Assembly (NCBI RefSeq): GCF_000425345.1
Contig: NZ_AUDG01000040.1
Location: forward strand, 1 to 39,820
Direction: 5' to 3'
Length of the DNA stretch: 39,820 nucleotides
Source of the DNA: Rheinheimera baltica DSM 14885
Lineage (GTDB): Bacteria; Pseudomonadota; Gammaproteobacteria; Enterobacterales; Alteromonadaceae
The notes beneath the pieces were generated by a model, which saw only the letters and a list, made by a program, of their open reading frames with translations, did no database searches and was not told the origin of the DNA. Positions 17,110 to 26,246 of this stretch are shown piece after piece (position 1 is the stretch's first letter; each line of letters begins with the position of its first letter). The position numbers and the translations under genes were made by a program.

Positions 17110-18249
17110 CTAAAAAATAAAATCATAAGATAAGGCGGCAACCGTAGAGTTACCAACAAAGTCATACAAGGACCTGTCGTTAAAACGGTTGATTTGCGCT
17201 TTAATCGAACTACTGTTGTTCATGTCATACCGCAGGGTAAAAGAGGTATCGGTAAAGCGTTCAGGCTCGTACAATTCCAAATTATTCGATTTATCCCAAA
17301 ATCTTGACCAACTGATAAAAGGCGTCCAGTTACCGTGACGATAACCGACACCTAGCATACTGGCTGGTGATCGAATAACTAAACCATCCGCTTTGTCTTC
17401 GCGTTTATTCAAGTTCATTTCTGACAAAATAAACCAGTCGCCAAAATCCGCATTGAGTGACAACCCCATCACCGTTTGATCGGTTGGTGGGCTATAAAAT
17501 GCATTGCTGTCAGGTCGCTCGGTAGTGCTATTTTCGGACATCATATAAATAAACCGAGCGGTGAACCAATCCCGCGTTAGTTCAACATCAAAACCGCGGA
17601 TCTTGTCCCATTTACTGTCTTGAGACACCGTATCGTATAAATCGTTGTAGGGCGCATCATCAACTGTCTCTGCACCCGCATAAACATTAGCAGTTATACT
17701 CCAGTCGGAATAATTATCGGTATAACGCAGGTTGGCACCATTGTAATTACTGGCTTCCCAGCCATATAGCGTTTGCGGCGGTCTTAGCCAAATATAGGCG
17801 AAACCTACATCCTGAAACTCAGAATAGTAATACAGCGGGATACGCTTTCGCCCAGCCTGAATAGTAAGCTTATCGGTTATATCATATGACAGGAAAGCCC
17901 ACTCCAGACTCAGTTCACTGTCAACTGCGCGCGCCATCACCTGAGTAACTAATGACAGCTTGTCAGTGAAATTCACATTTAACTGCGCCCCTAAACGGCT
18001 TTCCTCTTTAAAACTCCAGCTATCATTTTTCTGATAAATACCGCCGTTATTATAATCGGTAATAAAGCAAGGGCACTGATAACTTACGTAATCAGTCTCT
18101 GTCACATCACCAGATAATACTTTACCCGCCGCTATGGTACCAAAGCCGTTAAAACTATAACTTATTTCAGCGTGCAGCGGCGTAACCACAGCAAAGCCAA
18201 AAACGACAAAAGCAGAGCGTAAGAAACTGATTTTGTTGCTTCGTTTCAT
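17110..18249 (-). CDS. Outer-membrane porin-like beta-barrel protein
   Basis: A 379-residue exported protein with a signal peptide ending TPLHA. It shows alternating aromatic beta-strand patterns and ends in the classical C-terminal signature ALSYDFIF (terminal Phe). The N-terminal part has a FNGFGTIAAG strand as in many gammaproteobacterial porins, and SYQCPCF suggests a disulfide in an early loop. I cannot assign a substrate. It is the first gene of a set with the PstS-like gene. Upstream, 18250-18487 is a divergent intergenic region carrying promoters for this gene and for the unknown exported protein. Confidence 0.8.
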   Translation of the reverse strand: MKRSNKISFLRSAFVVFGFAVVTPLHAEISYSFNGFGTIAAGKVLSGDVTETDYVSYQCPCFITDYNNGGIYQKNDSWSFKEESRLGAQLNVNFTDKLSLVTQVMARAVDSELSLEWAFLSYDITDKLTIQAGRKRIPLYYYSEFQDVGFAYIWLRPPQTLYGWEASNYNGANLRYTDNYSDWSITANVYAGAETVDDAPYNDLYDTVSQDSKWDKIRGFDVELTRDWFTARFIYMMSENSTTERPDSNAFYSPPTDQTVMGLSLNADFGDWFILSEMNLNKREDKADGLVIRSPASMLGVGYRHGNWTPFISWSRFWDKSNNLELYEPERFTDTSFTLRYDMNNSSSIKAQINRFNDRSLYDFVGNSTVAALSYDFIF

Positions 18250-18487
18250 GCAAACCTCTAAGTAAATTTAAACTGGACACCCTATAAAAGTAGCTGCAGA
18301 ACTGCTACTTGCAATGAAATTAGGCGACAAAGCATGCAATTACTGCCAAATTGCCTTTTTATATACATTTTCCTATCGATAGGTTAATAGTTTTCCCTAT
18401 TTTAATTACCTCAACAATCACAGCACTGGCAGACACTGGCCAGTTTGTTACATAATTACACTTTGATTATTAGCGTGGAACTTAGTT

Positions 18488-18898
18488 ATGCCTTTTATCC
18501 GTATGGTAGCCATACTACTAATAACTGCCGGCCTGCTAGCCTTTACCGACACACCAAGTCAAAGCAAGCTGGAGCAGTTACTGCAACAACAATTTGACCA
18601 GCAACACGACGGTTTAATAACAGTTGATAAACTAAAGAAACTTAATGGCTGGTCTGAACGCGACAAACATTACAGCGTTGAAGTCAGTTACAACATAGTG
18701 TTTAACACATCGTTCAAAGCCTATGTAGACCAACAAACTGCTAAACCAGGTAACCCGCTTGAAAAAATGGCTAAAGGCATATCAGCAGGTATGTTAAAGC
18801 TGCAATACGGTGATTTTAAAGCCGGTGATGAGTATCAGGTTACGCAGCAAACACTTAGCTTGCTTAACGCTGAAAATGGTTGGCTACTGCAGCAATAA
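18488..18898 (+). CDS. Unknown exported protein
   Basis: A 136-residue protein I do not recognise. A single hydrophobic N-terminal segment, FIRMVAILLITAGLLAFT, looks like a signal peptide or an anchor. The rest is hydrophilic, with a glutamine-rich stretch LEQLLQQQFDQQH and a tryptophan-containing repeat-like KKLNGWSERDKHY. No cysteine follows the hydrophobic part, so it is not a lipoprotein. It is transcribed away from the porin-like gene and stands alone, with about 210 empty bases before the convergent OmpA-family gene. Confidence 0.65.
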   Translation: MPFIRMVAILLITAGLLAFTDTPSQSKLEQLLQQQFDQQHDGLITVDKLKKLNGWSERDKHYSVEVSYNIVFNTSFKAYVDQQTAKPGNPLEKMAKGISAGMLKLQYGDFKAGDEYQVTQQTLSLLNAENGWLLQQ

Positions 18899-19109
18899 CT
18901 ATTATCCAGGTATTAGATTGCACTAATCAGGCAACGTAATCTCAAAGGCAACTTTTCTCGCTGCAGGTAATGACGATCATTAGCCGGATATTGTTGGACC
19001 AGTGTTTCAGCTTACGACAGCAACTGTTCGGCGAGATCAGTATGTTTAATACCGCTACAGCAGCACGGAGCGCAATAGCGGCGACTACACATACATTTAT
19101 TAATCTTTA

Positions 19110-19646
19110 CTACGATTCAAATACCACGGTAAGTTCAACCCGACGATTTGCGGCTCTGCCCTGAGCCGTTTTATTGTCAGCAATAGGCTCTGCCGGGCCG
19201 CGTCCTTCAGCACTTACACGATCAGTTGCTATTCCTTGCTTAATAAGAAAAGACCTAACCTGATCTGCACGTTGTTGTGACAACATATTATTATGAGCTA
19301 ATTTGCCAGAACTGTCGGTATACCCAAGCACGACGACTCGACTAAAAGCCACATTGTTAAGTGCGTTAGCCACCTTAATAAGCTGTTGCTGTGCCTCTGT
19401 ACTTAAACTTGCGCCGTCATGAGAAAACATGGTGTTTCCACCAAACGCCACTTTCACACTATTATCGGGTGCATCAAATGTCTTTAAGCCTTCTACCGGG
19501 TATAGTCTGGCAGCAAACACAGTACTGGCTGGCGGACTGTCATTCGTTGCAGCTTGAGCGCTGTCTTGGGTTTGGTTTGCTGTGTTAACACAGCCTGTTG
19601 TAATTAGTGCCGCTATAACTGCAGCGGTAAGCAATGACGTACGCAA
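19110..19646 (-). CDS. OmpA-family peptidoglycan-binding lipoprotein
   Basis: A 178-residue lipoprotein. The lipobox is ITTGC (Cys19), followed by a low-complexity linker. The C-terminal OmpA domain shows FSHDGASLSTEAQQ, VLGYTDSSGK, LSQQRADQVRSFL and GRGPAEPI...GRAANRRVEL, including the Asp and Arg that hold diaminopimelate in peptidoglycan. It probably ties the outer membrane to the cell wall. It is a single gene with its own promoter region upstream (19647-19808, AT-rich). No specific Pal or YiaD-type identity can be given. Confidence 0.88.
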   Translation of the reverse strand: MRTSLLTAAVIAALITTGCVNTANQTQDSAQAATNDSPPASTVFAARLYPVEGLKTFDAPDNSVKVAFGGNTMFSHDGASLSTEAQQQLIKVANALNNVAFSRVVVLGYTDSSGKLAHNNMLSQQRADQVRSFLIKQGIATDRVSAEGRGPAEPIADNKTAQGRAANRRVELTVVFES

Positions 19647-19829
19647 GGTTGCACTCCGGGTTAATCAATGAGAATAAATGTTAAAAATTAGACTCAATTT
19701 TAACTTAACCATGTACATTAATAAATATTAATATTTACATATGGCAGACAATATCTTCTTACAAACATAATCATCTTTTTATAGCAGACAAAAGACGAGT
19801 AAACGCTGATGCAGCGCGGGTTGATGTAC

Positions 19830-20147
19830 ATGAATACCCCTGAAATAGTGCTCACCACAACCGATATCGATAGATTAGAACAACTACTTGATACACTTAG
19901 CTCCAGCGTTACCGGTGTAGATACATTGCGTCAGGAGCTGGCGCGTGCCAGCATCGTTTCGCCTCAACATTTGCCCGTTGATGTGGTCAGCATGAACTCT
20001 ACAGTACGTTTTACCTTGGGTGATGGAAAAAGCAGTTGCTTGACGCTGGTTTACCCTAAAGATGCCGATCGAAGTGGCATCATGTCTACTATCAAGGTAA
20101 ATGAAATTATTTATCAACCTGAACGCGAAGGAGCCTACCATCGATAA
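19830..20147 (+). CDS. rnk: Regulator of nucleoside diphosphate kinase, internally deleted
   Basis: The N-terminal part, TTTDIDRLEQLLDT through SPQHLPVDVVSMNSTVRF, aligns with E. coli Rnk, a GreA/GreB-like RNA polymerase-binding protein. The C-terminus IKVNEIIYQPEREGAYHR also matches. Between LTLVYPKDADRSG and IMSTIKV about 30 residues are missing, precisely the conserved block around APVGAALLGL...GDSI.W.LPG of Rnk. The reading frame is kept. The protein is 105 residues against about 136 normally. The lost block is the core of the C-terminal GreA/B-like domain, so function is doubtful. A start at 19809 is possible. 19830 is chosen because its N-terminus matches the family. Confidence 0.8.
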   Translation: MNTPEIVLTTTDIDRLEQLLDTLSSSVTGVDTLRQELARASIVSPQHLPVDVVSMNSTVRFTLGDGKSSCLTLVYPKDADRSGIMSTIKVNEIIYQPEREGAYHR

Positions 20148-20169
20148 TATATTGACACGGTGCAGTTGC

Positions 20170-20199
20170 CCGCGGTCATCTCAATACAGATGACCGCGG
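20170..20199 (+). terminator. Perfect 12-bp hairpin after rnk
   Basis: CCGCGGTCATCT (20170-20181) and AGATGACCGCGG (20188-20199) are perfectly complementary around a 6-base loop. There is no T tract, so it may act as a Rho-assisted terminator or mRNA 3' end. Confidence 0.55.
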
Positions 20200-20301
20200 C
20201 TGTAGGCCAATAGTAAGCAAAATGATACAATAGCCGAGCTGTTGTATTGTTTTACATCAGATACTGTTTAACCATTCTTCCATTAACTTACAGAGTTGTA
20301 T

Positions 20302-20688
20302 ATGCGTTTATTTTTTCGTTTAGTTCGTCTTATCTTAACCCCTTTTATGCTGTTGGCGGAAAAATTGACCACCCAAAAAGCATTAGAGCGCAGCCCGGCA
20401 GAACAATACAAAGTAGACCTTGCCTGTCAACAACTGGCTCTGTATCAATTTAAGGCTTGCCCATTTTGCATTAAAGTTCGCAAAGAAATGGCGCGGCTTG
20501 GTCTTAATATTGTTAAATATGATGCGCAGCATAACCGGCATCACCGCAAAGAACTGGAAAGCGGCGGCGGAAAAACGAAAGTTCCCTGTCTTCGTATCGA
20601 AAGCAGTAATAATGAGGTTCAGTGGCTGTATGAGTCTGCAGACATTATTGCTTATTTACAGCAGCGTTTTGCGGCTACAACCGACTAA
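20302..20688 (+). CDS. Membrane-anchored glutaredoxin-like protein
   Basis: A 128-residue protein. The first 25 residues form a hydrophobic anchor or uncleaved segment, LFFRLVRLILTPFMLL. The glutaredoxin fold follows: LYQFKACPFCIKVRKEM with active site CPFC, then TKVPCLRI (cis-proline) and LYESADIIAYL. Glutaredoxins reduce disulfides with glutathione. This single-domain, tethered type is common in marine gammaproteobacteria, and partners are unknown. A TTG two codons upstream could serve as start. The ATG is preferred. It is a single gene. The downstream methyltransferase starts about 100 bases later. Confidence 0.88.
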   Translation: MRLFFRLVRLILTPFMLLAEKLTTQKALERSPAEQYKVDLACQQLALYQFKACPFCIKVRKEMARLGLNIVKYDAQHNRHHRKELESGGGKTKVPCLRIESSNNEVQWLYESADIIAYLQQRFAATTD

Positions 20689-20784
20689 ACATAAGTACAA
20701 AACGGCTGTTATATTGGCACTTCGCAAACGCAGTAAACTACTATAAAATGCGCCACCGAAATTCAGCCCGAGCGGCACTACCTT

Positions 20785-21537
20785 ATGTTGTCCTCTACTG
20801 CGTTATACACCGACTTGTCTGGCTACTATGATTTAATGTGCTGTGATATTAATTATCAAGCACAAAGCAATATGGTACAGCGGTTACATCAGTTGTTTGG
20901 CAATGGCGGTAATGCTCATCTGGATTTAGCCTGCGGTACCGGGCCACACATACGCCATTTTATCGACTATGGTTACCGCAGCAGTGGGCTGGATATTCAT
21001 CAGCCTATGCTGGATATTGCCCAGCAACGCTGCCCTGAAGCCAGCTTTACACTGCAAAATATGTGTGGGTTTGAACTAACACAGCAGGTTGATTTAATTA
21101 CCTGCTTTTTATATTCAATTCATTACAGCCAATCTATTGCCTTGCTAAAACAATGCATTGTAAGCGCCTACACAGCGTTAAATGCAGGTGGTGTATTTTG
21201 CTTTAATGCCGTAGATAAAGACAAAATTTGTAACCACAGCATTGTGCGCCACAATACAACCTTGGGTGACAACCATTTTGAATTTGCGTCGGCCTGGTAT
21301 TACAGTGGCACAGGTGAGCAGCAGACACTAAAGTTAAACATTACCAAAACCACAGCGAATATTACGCAACACTGGCAAGACCAACATAGCATGGTTGCCC
21401 TGCACTTTTCCGCACTTACGGCATTGCTCGCTCCCTACTTTGATGTGCAGATACTGGCGCACGATTACGACAAAATACAACCATGGGACAACAGTGCAGG
21501 TAATGCGTTGTTTGTTTGTGTAAAACGCGACAATTAA
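20785..21537 (+). CDS. Class I SAM-dependent methyltransferase
   Basis: A 250-residue cytoplasmic enzyme. The SAM-binding motif I is HLDLACGTGPHI, and motif II is SSGLDIHQPMLDIAQQRCP. VDLITCFLYSIHY and ALNAGGVFCFNAV follow as motifs III and IV. The substrate is unknown. The C-terminal part with LLAPYFDVQILAHDYDKIQPW resembles small-molecule methyltransferases rather than rRNA enzymes, and no further assignment is safe. No strong ribosome-binding site precedes the ATG. A palindromic hairpin follows the stop at once. Confidence 0.85.
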   Translation: MLSSTALYTDLSGYYDLMCCDINYQAQSNMVQRLHQLFGNGGNAHLDLACGTGPHIRHFIDYGYRSSGLDIHQPMLDIAQQRCPEASFTLQNMCGFELTQQVDLITCFLYSIHYSQSIALLKQCIVSAYTALNAGGVFCFNAVDKDKICNHSIVRHNTTLGDNHFEFASAWYYSGTGEQQTLKLNITKTTANITQHWQDQHSMVALHFSALTALLAPYFDVQILAHDYDKIQPWDNSAGNALFVCVKRDN

Positions 21538-21538
21538 G

Positions 21539-21556
21539 CAGCGCAGATCTGCGCTG
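21539..21556 (+). terminator. 18-bp palindrome just after the methyltransferase gene
   Basis: CAGCGCAGATCTGCGCTG is a perfect palindrome starting two bases after the stop codon, with TTATTTTACGTTTT a few bases on. It is a likely terminator hairpin, with a loose T-rich tail. Confidence 0.5.
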
Positions 21557-21771
21557 ACTGTTATTTTACGTTTTCTGCAACACGGCTACTGCAAGTTTTA
21601 GTTGTGGGGCTCTCCTGTCTGATAACTTTTTGCTGATTTTTTTCATTTACTGCATCCAATTACATAACTCAGTCGTTTCTGTGGCTGGGGTGAGCATTTT
21701 TTACGCGTGCCGGGGTTAGTGCTGTCGGCCTGTTGTTCACCAAACGCTATTAATAATGTAAGGAAAACAGA

Positions 21772-23855
21772 ATGAATACAGTAAAACCGACACGCTATAT
21801 TAGCGGCACACTCTCTTTGAGCGCATTAACATTAGCCATGGTAATGGCCCTTTCTGGTTGTAATGGTGATGATGGAATGGACGGAGCAGCTGGTCAGGCT
21901 GGCAGCAACGGTGAAGCCGGCCCCCCAGGCCAAAATGGCACTCCGGGTTTTAGCGCCGCTAATTTTTTAGTCTCTAACAATGGCTCAAGCAACAGCGGTA
22001 CTGTCGATGTAGTCGATCAAAACGCTACTGCCTTAAAACGTCTACAGGGACTGAATAATGAAGGGATAGCTCTGGACCCCCTGGGTAATCTGCTGCAAGC
22101 CGGTGACAGCACTAATGGCAGCCTGAAAACTTTTTGCCATATTGCCCAGCGCCCAGATGGCGCCGCATTTGATAGCAATGTCGATCGTGAAATAACCGGT
22201 ACTGCCACGGGGTTGGTGAATCCTAAAGGGATCGCCGTATCGAAAAAATTGGGTTTAGTGTTTATTGCTGACCAAAACGCCATGCAGGTAACTGTTTATG
22301 GGGCCGCAGCTGCCGGTAATACTGAGCCATTAGCCACCACCACCACCGAAGCTATGCCGTGGGATCTGTTTTATGATGACATGAACGACCGCCTGTATGT
22401 TGCCCTGACCAATGGCGTATTGTCAGTTTACGACAATTATGTCAGCAGTGATTATGCCGCTATGCCAACACGCAGCATTACCCCGGTTAATGCTGAAGGT
22501 ATGCAGGTATCGGTTATTTGCACGGCATTGCCTATGACAGGCTGTCAGACAAGCTGGTGCTATCAGACGTCGGCAGTGCTAGCGATGCCAGTGACGGCAG
22601 TTTATTTGTACTTAATAACATTTCTGTTGCCGATGGCGAAGTGATACCTTCCCGCGTGATTACTGGCCCAGCGACCCAGTTAGGTAATCCGGTCGATATC
22701 GTACTATCAGGCACTGAGCTGCGCGTGGCAGAAAAAGCCAATGATGCCATCTTGGTATTTGCCAATATATTTTCCGGCCAAAGCGGCGATATTGCACCAG
22801 ATTTAATCACCTCTGCGCTTAAACCAGAATCACTGGTACAACTGACAACACCCAAACAAGATGCCGATATCTCTGATAGCACTAGTCCTGTGGTATTACT
22901 GGGCGTCGCCGTATCCAGTAACCCCGCAGCTGCGGGCCCTACCACTGGTCAAATTAGCCGGGTAAATGCCGCACTCACCAGTGAATTGAGCCAGTATAAT
23001 GCCATGCAGAATATCGAAAGTGTGACGTTTGATATCGCAGGCAACAGCTATACAAGCTTTGACACCGCAGATAGCGGCGGTATTGTGATATCAAACCGCG
23101 TTGCCACACGACGCAATGGCGAGCAATATACTGCGGCACAGGATCGTATTATCAGCGGCAGTAATACTGGTTTAATTTCGCCAAAAGGTTTGGATGTTGA
23201 CTCTGCCACCGGGCTTATCTTTGTTGCAGAAAATAACGCTACCAGCCCTGGCGTACTAATTTACTCGGCTTGCGCCAGCGGCAACGCCGCGCCACTGCTG
23301 AGCTTGAATACCGCTCCCGCCAGGCCGTGGGATGTCGATTACGACCCAGCAACGGACAAAGCCTTTGTTGCACAGACAAACGGCACAGTCGCAGTATTTA
23401 ATGAAGTCAGAAACAAATGGTTAGCCGGTGTCACTAATATCAGTGCCGCCAACAGTATTATTACGCCGGCCATAAACGGCACCGCTGTGGCAGCACCCAC
23501 TAACCTGCATGGTATTGATTATGACTTCGCCAGTGATGTATTAATGTTATCTGATGTTGGCAGCGCCGCAGATGCGAGCGACGGTAAAGTGTATGTGTTG
23601 AACAATGCCAGCTCTGCCAATGGTTTAACAGAAATAGCCGTGAATATCGTGGGCAATAACACCGCGCTGGGCAACCCTGTCGATATTATGTATAGCGGTC
23701 AGCACCTGTATGTTGCCGAGAAGTCTAACAACCTGGTGCTGCGTTTTGACAACATCCTAAGCAGCGGCGGCGGTAATATAGCGGCTGATGCCAGCTATGT
23801 ATTTACAGCGCCAGAATCGGTCGCCATTGTACCGGTTTACTTGAACACACCTTAA
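21772..23855 (+). pseudogene. Collagen-like lipoprotein with two beta-propeller-like repeats, split by a 1-base frameshift
   Basis: The first part (21772-22644) begins with a lipoprotein signal (LSGC, Cys30). Nine Gly-X-Y triplets follow (residues 32-59, for example GEAGPPGQNGTPG), then a domain with NPKGIAVSKKLGLVFIADQN. In the second frame, from about 22518 to 23855, the protein resumes with LHGIAYDRLSDKLVLSDVGS. A second copy of the whole unit carries SPKGLDVDSATGLIFVAENN and NLHGIDYDFASDVLMLSDVG. The repeat shows where the frame breaks: around 22513-22520 one base is missing (VSV[N]LHGIAYD). The frame change is -1, as expected for a single-base deletion. An intact form would have about 694 residues and sit in the outer membrane. 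Unrepaired, translation gives a 290-residue product with an unrelated tail. Confidence 0.8.
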
Positions 23856-23958
23856 CCAACCATCCCGGTTATGCATGCCACTGGAACACCTGTTCCAGTG
23901 GCAATTTAAACTCAGCGACAACAATTACATCATTACCCCCTAACCACACCAAAATATA

Positions 23959-23980
23959 AAACATAAAATATTTTATGTTT
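23959..23980. promoter_or_regulatory. 22-bp perfect palindrome upstream of the HTH regulator gene, probable operator
   Basis: AAACATAAAAT is followed directly by its reverse complement ATTTTATGTTT. A second, looser copy (ataaatattttat) lies a few bases downstream at 23984-23996. Both lie in an AT-rich tract about 50 bases before the regulator start, where its promoter must be. Autoregulation by the adjacent HTH protein is the obvious guess. Confidence 0.55.
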
Positions 23981-24031
23981 ATCATAAATATTTTATTGAT
24001 ATACGCAAAAAAATCAGCTACAGTTTGCGCT

Positions 24032-24253
24032 ATGAATATACAAATTAATCTCGATATAGAACTGGCTAAAAAGAAGATGTCACTTACTGAGTTGTCACAG
24101 CAGGTTGGTGTGTCCATGACCAATCTTTCGCTGTTAAAAACCGGCAAAGTAAAGGCAATCCGCTTTAGTACGCTAGCCGCCATTTGTCAGGCGCTGAACT
24201 GTCAGCCTGGTGATATTTTGCAATATGTAGACAATGACTCCGGCACCGACTAA
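24032..24253 (+). CDS. Small Xre/YozG-type HTH transcriptional regulator
   Basis: A 73-residue Cro/C1-type helix-turn-helix protein. KKMSLTELSQQVGVSMTNLS and KTGKVKAIRFSTLAAICQAL form the DNA-binding helices, and NCQPGDILQYV is the family end, as in B. subtilis YozG. The frame is open upstream to 23975, but that segment overlaps the palindrome and 24032 is the natural start. 22 bases after its stop begins a membrane-protein gene with a strong ribosome-binding site. A small HTH regulator plus a multi-pass membrane protein is a recurrent pairing (YozG/YoaS style) of unknown purpose. Confidence 0.88.
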   Translation: MNIQINLDIELAKKKMSLTELSQQVGVSMTNLSLLKTGKVKAIRFSTLAAICQALNCQPGDILQYVDNDSGTD

Positions 24254-24275
24254 AGCCGGCATATAGGAGGTTTTT

Positions 24276-24890
24276 ATGTTTAAAAATGATTATGCTGCCC
24301 CGGGTATTGCGGCGCTGATACTGGCAGTAGCCTTTCCAATATATTGGCTTTATGCCTTTCATATTGGTTCAGAGAATTTTGTTGAGGTTTATCGCGCAGA
24401 TATGCTTAGCTTAAGTTTGTCTGACTTAGCGTTTGTATTTGTTGGCGCCTTAGAGGTTTACATTTACGTCAGTTTACGGCGAAGCTTTGCTGAGCGCTTA
24501 AGCTCTGCCACCCCAGCTGTTTTATTACTATTAATGGCAGTGCTGGTAATTATTTTTCATGCGACAGTGTTGGTTGATGTTGCACTTGCAGTTACCGCAA
24601 CAACGCTGTCAGAACAAACTATCAACACTATTGGTGAGTTTACCGTGGTGGTTGCCTTGGGGGTGTTATTTGCCTACGCATTAGTGGGGCTCGTACTAAG
24701 CGTAGTGCTACTACTTAACCGAACTGGCGCGCCAAGTGTACTAAAGTACTTCGCAGTAATTCTGCTTGCAGGCTGTTTACTGCAACTAAGCATTATTTTC
24801 AGCCCGGCAAACATCTTTATTTTTCCTGTTGCTTTGCTACTACTGGCTTATTATTTTCTTGCAGCACCAAAAATGTTAGAGGTGGTATAA
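24276..24890 (+). CDS. Multi-pass membrane protein paired with the HTH regulator
   Basis: A 204-residue protein with about six hydrophobic segments (near residues 9-30, 45-65, 78-105, 115-145, 152-172 and 176-198). No enzymatic motif was recognised. The arrangement after a YozG-like regulator recalls the DUF2975 proteins, but I cannot match its sequence to that family with confidence. Translation is well signalled by AGGAGG seven bases before the ATG, so it is likely highly translated from the bicistronic message. Confidence 0.75.
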   Translation: MFKNDYAAPGIAALILAVAFPIYWLYAFHIGSENFVEVYRADMLSLSLSDLAFVFVGALEVYIYVSLRRSFAERLSSATPAVLLLLMAVLVIIFHATVLVDVALAVTATTLSEQTINTIGEFTVVVALGVLFAYALVGLVLSVVLLLNRTGAPSVLKYFAVILLAGCLLQLSIIFSPANIFIFPVALLLLAYYFLAAPKMLEVV

Positions 24891-24989
24891 ATAAAAGGCT
24901 AACAGTTCAACTGTTATAATCCGAGTAATGCACTACCACCGCAGTAAACTGCTATGCTCGTTGCGCTGATACAACTTATTAATTAAATG

Positions 24990-25547
24990 TCAGCATGACG
25001 AGCTAATTTCTTTTCTGTATAACACAGCATCAACTTCCCCCAGCGCATCCTTATGCCTATAACGCTTTATAAAGTGCATGCCTAGTTTACGCATTACACC
25101 AATGGAGCCGGCATTTTCAACCATTGCCGTAGCCGACAGATAACGCACCTTTGGATTTGCTTTTACTACCGCATTCGCCACCGCTGCCGCGGCTTCACTG
25201 GCATATCCCTGGCCCCAAAAGGGCTTTTTAAAACGCCAGCCAATTTCAACGTCATTGTTACTTGGCGTTTCGGTGTCAAACCCCATGGGCCGGATCAATA
25301 CCCACCCCATATAGGCATTATCGTCAGTCCGACGAACCTGCCAAATCCCATAACCCAGCTCCGGCTTACGGTACAGCGCCATGCGAGGTAACATAACGTC
25401 GATAATCTGCTGCATTGACGTACGCTTACCGCCATTGAGATAACGCATCACATCTTCATCTTGATCAACCTCAAACATAAGGTCAGCATCTTGATCACTT
25501 AGCAAGGAAAACGATAGCCTTGCACTAGGTTGTACCCGTATTACCAT
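24990..25547 (-). CDS. GNAT N-acetyltransferase, RimJ/RimL-like
   Basis: A 185-residue acetyltransferase of the Acetyltransf_3 type. The start is SARLSFSLLSDQDADLMFEV, followed by GGKRTSMQQ, GYGIWQVRR and the acetyl-CoA loop FWGQGYASEAAAAV. NAGSIGVMRKLGMHFIKRY near the end is the usual RimJ-like closing motif. It acetylates an unknown amine. A specific role in ribosomal protein or antibiotic acetylation is not supported. It is convergent with the membrane protein gene and divergent from the YhhN-family gene. Confidence 0.88.
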   Translation of the reverse strand: MVIRVQPSARLSFSLLSDQDADLMFEVDQDEDVMRYLNGGKRTSMQQIIDVMLPRMALYRKPELGYGIWQVRRTDDNAYMGWVLIRPMGFDTETPSNNDVEIGWRFKKPFWGQGYASEAAAAVANAVVKANPKVRYLSATAMVENAGSIGVMRKLGMHFIKRYRHKDALGEVDAVLYRKEISSSC

Positions 25548-25600
25548 ATTGTATATCCATCTTACTGTGTTAGGCTAAGCCTCTGTTTTACAGCTGAATT

Positions 25601-26233
25601 ATGACTATGCCTTTTGCTATTTCTATATGTTACAGCCTGTTAGCGCTGGCGTACATACTGCTTTCTTATCAGGGCGAATTTGCTTTGAACTTTGCAGTAA
25701 AAATTATGCCGTTGCTATTACTGTTGGCTTGGATAATACATTCGTCAGCCAAGTTACCTCGTGGGCTTATTCTTGCCCTGCTCTGTTGTATGACAGGAGA
25801 TGTGCTACTGGCTTGGAACGCACAAACGCTGTTTGTTTATGGCTTAGCCGCGTTCTTGTTCGGGCATATAGGCTACTTATTGCTGCTACGCCCTTTTGTC
25901 AGCTTTAATGCTTTATTATTAATCCCCTATACACTGTTTGCCGCAGTTGCGCTAAGCCTGATGTGGCCAGCCCTGGGGGAAATGGCAATACCGGTGTTAG
26001 TTTATATCGGAATTCTGGTAGCGATGTCGTTTGCTACCTGGTGCAGCCGAGACAGCAATAACTGGCTTATTATCGGCGGGCTGGTTTTTATCAGCTCAGA
26101 TGCATTGCTAGGCCTGAACAAGTTCTATCAGCCAATACCCGAGGCAGATAGCCTGATAATGCTGACATACTATTTGGCGCAATACGCGCTTATACGAGGG
26201 TTTATGCGTAGGCAGGAAAACAAAACTTACTAG
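25601..26233 (+). CDS. YhhN-family membrane protein (lysoplasmalogenase-like)
   Basis: A 210-residue inner-membrane protein with about eight helices. The family's polar residues are present: AVKIMPLLLLL (Lys), CCMTGDVLLAW (GD), FLFGHIGYLLLL (GH.xY) and GLVFISSDALLGLNKF (SD). The eukaryotic relative TMEM86B cleaves the vinyl-ether bond of lysoplasmalogens. Whether bacterial YhhN proteins do so is not established. The gene stands alone and ends 14 bases before a strong hairpin. Confidence 0.88.
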   Translation: MTMPFAISICYSLLALAYILLSYQGEFALNFAVKIMPLLLLLAWIIHSSAKLPRGLILALLCCMTGDVLLAWNAQTLFVYGLAAFLFGHIGYLLLLRPFVSFNALLLIPYTLFAAVALSLMWPALGEMAIPVLVYIGILVAMSFATWCSRDSNNWLIIGGLVFISSDALLGLNKFYQPIPEADSLIMLTYYLAQYALIRGFMRRQENKTY

Positions 26234-26246
26234 CTGAATCCATAAC

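Noticed and set aside
22505..22525. Programmed frameshift in the collagen-like lipoprotein gene
   Set aside because: No slippery heptamer and no stimulatory structure is seen. One missing base explains it best.
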